A stretch of DNA of 10,157 nt, taken from the NCBI GenBank assembly GCA_004378665.1, contig SOIA01000170.1, positions 1-10,157 on the forward strand. The letters are read 5' to 3'. Source of the DNA: Candidatus Aminicenantota bacterium. GTDB taxonomy: Bacteria; Acidobacteriota; Aminicenantia; Aminicenantales; Aminicenantaceae. Of the stretch, positions 7,685 through 10,157 are shown piece after piece. Each line of letters opens with the position of its first letter. The first letter of the stretch is position 1. The translations under genes were made by a program, and so were the position numbers. The notes under the pieces were generated by a model. That model was given only the letters and a program-made list of their open reading frames with translations. It did not search any database and was not told the origin of the DNA.

Positions 7685-8550
7685 TGGACGATCTTCTCCC
7701 TATGATGTTGATGTTTAAAGCTGGCCTTGATCTTGTCTACAGCTTCTTGGATGGCTTCAGGAGGAGTGGACGCCCCTCCAGAGAGACCAATTTTTTTTGA
7801 TCCTTTCAACATTTCAAAATTGATTTGATCCGCTTTTTCGATGAAATAAGTTTTGGGCAGAATCCTTTTTGAAATCTGGAAAAGTTTGTTCGTATTGGAG
7901 CTGTTTTTTCCTCCGATGATGAAAAGTGTATCGACACGGGATGCCAGTTCAGATGTCGATTTTTGCCGTGTTTGAGTGGAATGACAGATGGTGTTGTAGA
8001 CTTTTAGCTCCTCTGTCTTTTCGATGAGAGCCGCCACGATTTTCTCGAGGAGGTAAAGGTCCTGTGTAGATTGGGCGAGGACCGCTCTCTTTTTTTTTCG
8101 AGGCAGGCGTTTCACCTGAGCTTCATTCTCTATAATGATCCCTTTTCCCTGGCTGAATCCTATCAGCCCTTTTATTTCAGGATGTTCTCTATTGCCGACG
8201 ATGATGATTTCTTCCCTCTGCCTGGCTAACATTTCGACTAACTTCTGAATTTTCTTGACAATCGGACAGGTGGCGTCGACGATCTGAACATCCTTTTTTT
8301 CGAGCAGCCCGTATGTATCAGGGGAGACTCCATGGCTGCGGATGATGACCCGTCCTTCGTTAAGATCGTCCAGGTTCGTGACGGATTGGATTCCTTGTTC
8401 CTTGAGATCCGCAATGACTTGAGGGTTGTGGATCAGGTCGCCCAGACAGCAGACTTTCCCGGTTTTCTTCTGCCGTGTTTCCCTGGCGATCTTGAGTGCC
8501 CTTCTGACTCCGTAACACAATCCTGAGTTTTTAGCTATGATGATTTCCAT
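7672..8550 (-). CDS. ispH: 4-hydroxy-3-methylbut-2-enyl diphosphate reductase
   Basis: A complete 292-residue IspH (LytB), the last enzyme of the DOXP/MEP isoprenoid pathway, which reduces HMBPP to IPP and DMAPP with an iron-sulfur cluster. The three cluster cysteines are Cys12 (NSGLCYGV), Cys95 (VDATCPIV) and Cys189 (NTICHSTQTRQ). Substrate-site residues are also present: His41 (LIHNP), His73 (RSHGVS), His123 and Glu125 (EHPE), Thr162 (AQSTQ), GGKNSSNT near 218, and the SGGASTP loop. All key residues are intact, so it should be active. It is preceded by a near-consensus promoter but has no clear Shine-Dalgarno (CCCGAAAAAA before the ATG). Its end overlaps rpsA by 13 nt in another frame. ispH next to or fused with rpsA is known in other bacteria. 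The run of nine A at 8090-8098 (minus strand) encodes RKKKR and leaves the frame intact. Confidence 0.97.
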   Translation of the reverse strand: MEIIIAKNSGLCYGVRRALKIARETRQKKTGKVCCLGDLIHNPQVIADLKEQGIQSVTNLDDLNEGRVIIRSHGVSPDTYGLLEKKDVQIVDATCPIVKKIQKLVEMLARQREEIIIVGNREHPEIKGLIGFSQGKGIIIENEAQVKRLPRKKKRAVLAQSTQDLYLLEKIVAALIEKTEELKVYNTICHSTQTRQKSTSELASRVDTLFIIGGKNSSNTNKLFQISKRILPKTYFIEKADQINFEMLKGSKKIGLSGGASTPPEAIQEAVDKIKASFKHQHHREKIVQCQR

Positions 8551-8576
8551 TTTTTTCGGGAATATGTAAAAGAAAT

Positions 8577-8605
8577 ATATTAACCGAGTGGGTTCATTTT
8601 GTCAA
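8577..8605 (-). promoter_or_regulatory. Near-consensus sigma-70 promoter of the ispH-rpsA operon
   Basis: On the minus strand TTGACA (8600-8605) is followed after exactly 17 nt by TAATAT (8577-8582). This is a perfect -35 box and a -10 box with two mismatches to TATAAT. Initiation would fall near 8570, leaving a leader of about 20 nt before the ispH ATG. The bases just upstream of the -35 box are AT-rich, as an UP element would be, and include a 6-bp inverted repeat, CTAAGT 8608-8613 with ACTTAG 8629-8634. The leader shows no good Shine-Dalgarno. Confidence 0.75.
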
Positions 8606-8640
8606 TTCTAAGTATAGATAAAATCTTAACTTAGCTCCTT

Positions 8641-8755
8641 TTTGGGAGATGAAAAATGCCCTTTTTTCTCTTTTTGTCTGGGAACAAAAGAGAGGACGTT
8701 TGGCGATTCAAATCTCAGTGAGATTCTCTGGAATCTTGACTTTTCATCTCCAAAC
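8641..8755. repeat. Long inverted repeat enclosing two smaller hairpins, between scpB and ispH
   Basis: GGAGATGAAAA at 8645-8655 is exactly inverted as TTTTCATCTCC at 8741-8751; with one bulged base (8644) the pairing extends three more bases (8641-8643 with 8752-8754). Inside lie two further hairpins: about 8667-8677 with 8684-8693 (one bulge), and GATTC 8705-8709 with GAATC 8731-8735, which alternates with AATCTCA/TGAGATT at 8711-8725. The whole could fold as a three-way branched RNA or be a small terminal-inverted-repeat element. It lies after the scpB stop and upstream of the ispH promoter, so if transcribed from the minus strand it would be in the scpB 3' region, not in the ispH leader. 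No known RNA family is recognised and no U-tract follows. Confidence 0.45.
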
Positions 8756-8797
8756 CGAGGAAGAAATTATCATCCTTTTTCAGAGATAGCGTGTAGT

Positions 8798-9361
8798 TTA
8801 TTGAGTCGGGCTGTCTTCTTCTGAGATATTCTCTTCTTCGAGTATTTTGGACATCTCCTCAGGAGAAGGCAGGTCTTTTATGTTATTCAATCCAAAATAT
8901 GCGAGAAATTTTTCCGATGTTCTGTAGATCAGCGGATTCCCCGGACTTTTTTTTCTTCCAACTATCTTGACCAGTCTTTTCTGGAGGAGTGTTTTCAGCG
9001 TATGAGAGGAATCCACTCCTCTGAGTGCCGATATTTCAGCCAGGGTTATGGGCTGATGATAAGCGATGGCAGACAGAGTTTCGAGAGCTGCGGAGGAGAG
9101 CCTGTTTTTTCTCTCCAACTTGAGAAGACGCTTGATCCATGAGTCATGCTCTGGCTTGGTGGAAAAGAGGTAGCCTCCCGCAGCCTGGATGATTTGAATG
9201 CCCCTTTCGTTTGTCACGAAAGTCTCCAGAAGTTCATTGATGGCCTGCTCGATTTCTCTCTCATTAAATTCTGTCAGGACGCCTTTAATTTTTTCGAGGG
9301 TCAGAGGTTCCAGGGACATGAAGATTAAAGATTCGATGATTTCTTTCAGGCGGTTTTCCAT
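8798..9361 (-). CDS. scpB: Segregation and condensation protein B
   Basis: A complete 187-residue ScpB, the winged-helix subunit that dimerises and clamps ScpA in the SMC-ScpAB condensin complex compacting and separating the chromosome. The first winged helix is at about 1-80 (LKEIIESLIFMSLEPLTLEKI). The second, about 85-165, shows the family core: SSAALETLSAIAYHQPITLAEISALRGVDSS, LKTLLQKRLVKIVGRKKSPGNPLIYRTSEKFLAYFGL and then DLP. An acidic tail of about 25 residues follows, as is common. The start overlaps the scpA stop by one base (TGATG), so the two are translationally coupled. A run of eight A encodes GRKKS without breaking the frame. Confidence 0.95.
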   Translation of the reverse strand: MENRLKEIIESLIFMSLEPLTLEKIKGVLTEFNEREIEQAINELLETFVTNERGIQIIQAAGGYLFSTKPEHDSWIKRLLKLERKNRLSSAALETLSAIAYHQPITLAEISALRGVDSSHTLKTLLQKRLVKIVGRKKSPGNPLIYRTSEKFLAYFGLNNIKDLPSPEEMSKILEEENISEEDSPTQ

Positions 9362-10092
9362 CAGCTGCTCTTCACGTTTTTCTTCCGAATCCAGACCTTA
9401 ATCGGCCTGAAGTGGGTTTCCTGCACGGCGGTGACGATTCTGGCTTTGATGAGTTCCAGGAGGCCCAGGAACGCCACCAGGGCTTCTTCGAAGGATTCCT
9501 GCCTGTTGAAATGATCCAGAAAATCGAGGAAATCTTCCTCTTCAAGATGGTCCAGGATCTCTTTCATCTTTTCTTCTAAGGAATATTCTTGCCCTTTGAT
9601 TGTTTTAATCTCCGCTGTTTCTTTCCGCTTCATCAGAGCAAAGAAGGATTCAGCCAGATCAAACAGGGAGACCTCGGTATACTCCATCTCGTCTTCTGAA
9701 AACACTGCAGGAAGAGCCGTCCTCTTCCATCTTTGCATTTCTTCCTCTTCTTTTTCTTTGAGAAGACCGCTGGCAGCTTTCATTCTCTCATAATCCAGCA
9801 GGCGGTCGACAAGGATTTGACGGGGATCTTTTTCTTCCTCAAGAGGCTTTTCTCGAGGGAGGAGCATCTGGGATTTAATATAGATCAGGAGGGCCGCTAC
9901 GAGCAGAAATTCGGCTTCCCGGTCGAGGTTGATTCTGTCTTTCTGGTTGAGATAATCCAGGTATTCTCTGGTGATCGTGGCCATGGGGATGTCGTGGATT
10001 TTGATTTTTTTCTTCCTGATCAGGAAGAGAAGAAGGTCGAGGGGTCCTTGAAAAACCTCCAGCTTAACCTGGTAGTGAGACGAAGCTTCCAT
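9361..10092 (-). CDS. scpA: Segregation and condensation protein A (kleisin)
   Basis: A complete 243-residue ScpA, the kleisin that bridges the two heads of the SMC dimer. The N-terminal SMC-binding part is unmistakable: YQVKLEVFQGPLDLLLFLIRKKKIKIHDIP (about 7-36), ITREYLDYL, then AEFLLVAALLIYIKSQMLLP. The charged linker (about 80-160) is the usual ScpB-binding region. The C-terminal winged helix contains FDLAESFFALMKRK and FEEALVAFLGLLELIKARIVTAVQ. The ATG at 10092 follows the upstream gene's stop by 14 nt with only weak Shine-Dalgarno; no other in-frame start is available because a TGA lies just upstream in frame. Confidence 0.95.
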   Translation of the reverse strand: MEASSHYQVKLEVFQGPLDLLLFLIRKKKIKIHDIPMATITREYLDYLNQKDRINLDREAEFLLVAALLIYIKSQMLLPREKPLEEEKDPRQILVDRLLDYERMKAASGLLKEKEEEEMQRWKRTALPAVFSEDEMEYTEVSLFDLAESFFALMKRKETAEIKTIKGQEYSLEEKMKEILDHLEEEDFLDFLDHFNRQESFEEALVAFLGLLELIKARIVTAVQETHFRPIKVWIRKKNVKSS

Positions 10093-10106
10093 AGGGATCG
10101 TGTGCT

Positions 10107-10157
10107 CTAATCAAGGCCGATCGCAGACCTGACTTCCTCCATAGTCTTTTGAGCGAC
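10107..10157 (-). CDS. trpS: C-terminal end of probable tryptophanyl-tRNA synthetase (partial)
   Basis: Minus-strand codons from the right edge read VAQKTMEEVRSAIGLD and then TAG at 10107-10109. Only 16 residues are visible; the rest lies beyond the window. The short helix ending in V-x-x-A-(I/M)-G-L is the usual terminus of bacterial TrpS (ETLxEVRxAMGL), and trpS directly upstream of scpA is a recurrent gene order. The identification rests on this short tail plus context and is only moderately sure. The 14-nt spacing to scpA suggests one operon. Confidence 0.5.
   Translation of the reverse strand, partial: VAQKTMEEVRSAIGLD

Noticed and set aside
8090..8098. Run of nine A in the ispH coding strand as a possible programmed frameshift
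   Set aside because: The reading frame is intact on both sides and encodes a normal RKKKR linker; a slip would truncate an essential enzyme. At most a slippage-prone site. The same applies to the A8 tract in scpB near 8946-8953.
8641..8755. Signal recognition particle RNA, 6S RNA or tRNA identity for the structured element
   Set aside because: No GGAA-capped helix of SRP RNA, no 6S-like long bubble hairpin and no tRNA T-loop or anticodon arm could be matched.

Overview
This window is a compact bacterial chromosomal segment of about 10.2 kb at moderate GC. It is dominated by housekeeping genes on the minus strand, with one partial gene on the plus strand at the left edge. I see no rRNA, tRNA, CRISPR array, insertion sequence, phage gene or plasmid function. 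The lineage cannot be fixed from sequence alone. The parts present (a DOXP-pathway ispH, a six-domain ribosomal protein S1, ScpA/ScpB, an HU/IHF protein, a PpiD-like chaperone, a butyryl-CoA-type acyl-CoA dehydrogenase) fit a Gram-negative-type bacterium, perhaps Acidobacteriota/Aminicenantes-like or deltaproteobacterial. That placement is a low-confidence inference.

Layout. Left edge (1-668, plus): the C-terminal part of a divergent PlsC-type acyltransferase, converging on the next block. 731-3649 (minus): a PpiD-like membrane-anchored peptidyl-prolyl isomerase, followed 39 nt later by an M29-type aminopeptidase. 3650-3945: a non-coding gap made of an AT-rich half next to ppiD and a GC-rich half with nested inverted repeats. 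3946-8550 (minus): ispH, rpsA, an HU/IHF gene, a HIT-family gene and an acyl-CoA dehydrogenase. The first four genes overlap one another by 1-13 nt; the dehydrogenase follows after 73 nt. 8551-8797: a non-coding gap with a near-consensus sigma-70 promoter for ispH and, upstream of it, a long inverted repeat enclosing smaller hairpins. 8798-10157 (minus): the end of a probable trpS, then scpA and scpB overlapping by 1 nt.

How the genes fit together. scpA/scpB supply the kleisin and winged-helix subunits of the SMC condensin complex. ispH makes isoprenoid precursors. rpsA and the HU/IHF gene serve translation initiation and nucleoid structure; their linkage is widespread in bacteria. The HIT protein and acyl-CoA dehydrogenase look like passengers in nucleotide and fatty-acid/amino-acid catabolism. 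The ppiD-aminopeptidase pair would serve folding and turnover of exported or cytosolic proteins.

Most of this is ordinary core genome, and I found no convincing new multi-gene system. The points most worth a second look are the altered catalytic motifs of the acyltransferase (HX5D instead of HX4D, and Q in place of the motif-III Glu), the branched inverted-repeat element between scpB and ispH, and the GC-rich structured block upstream of ppiD.
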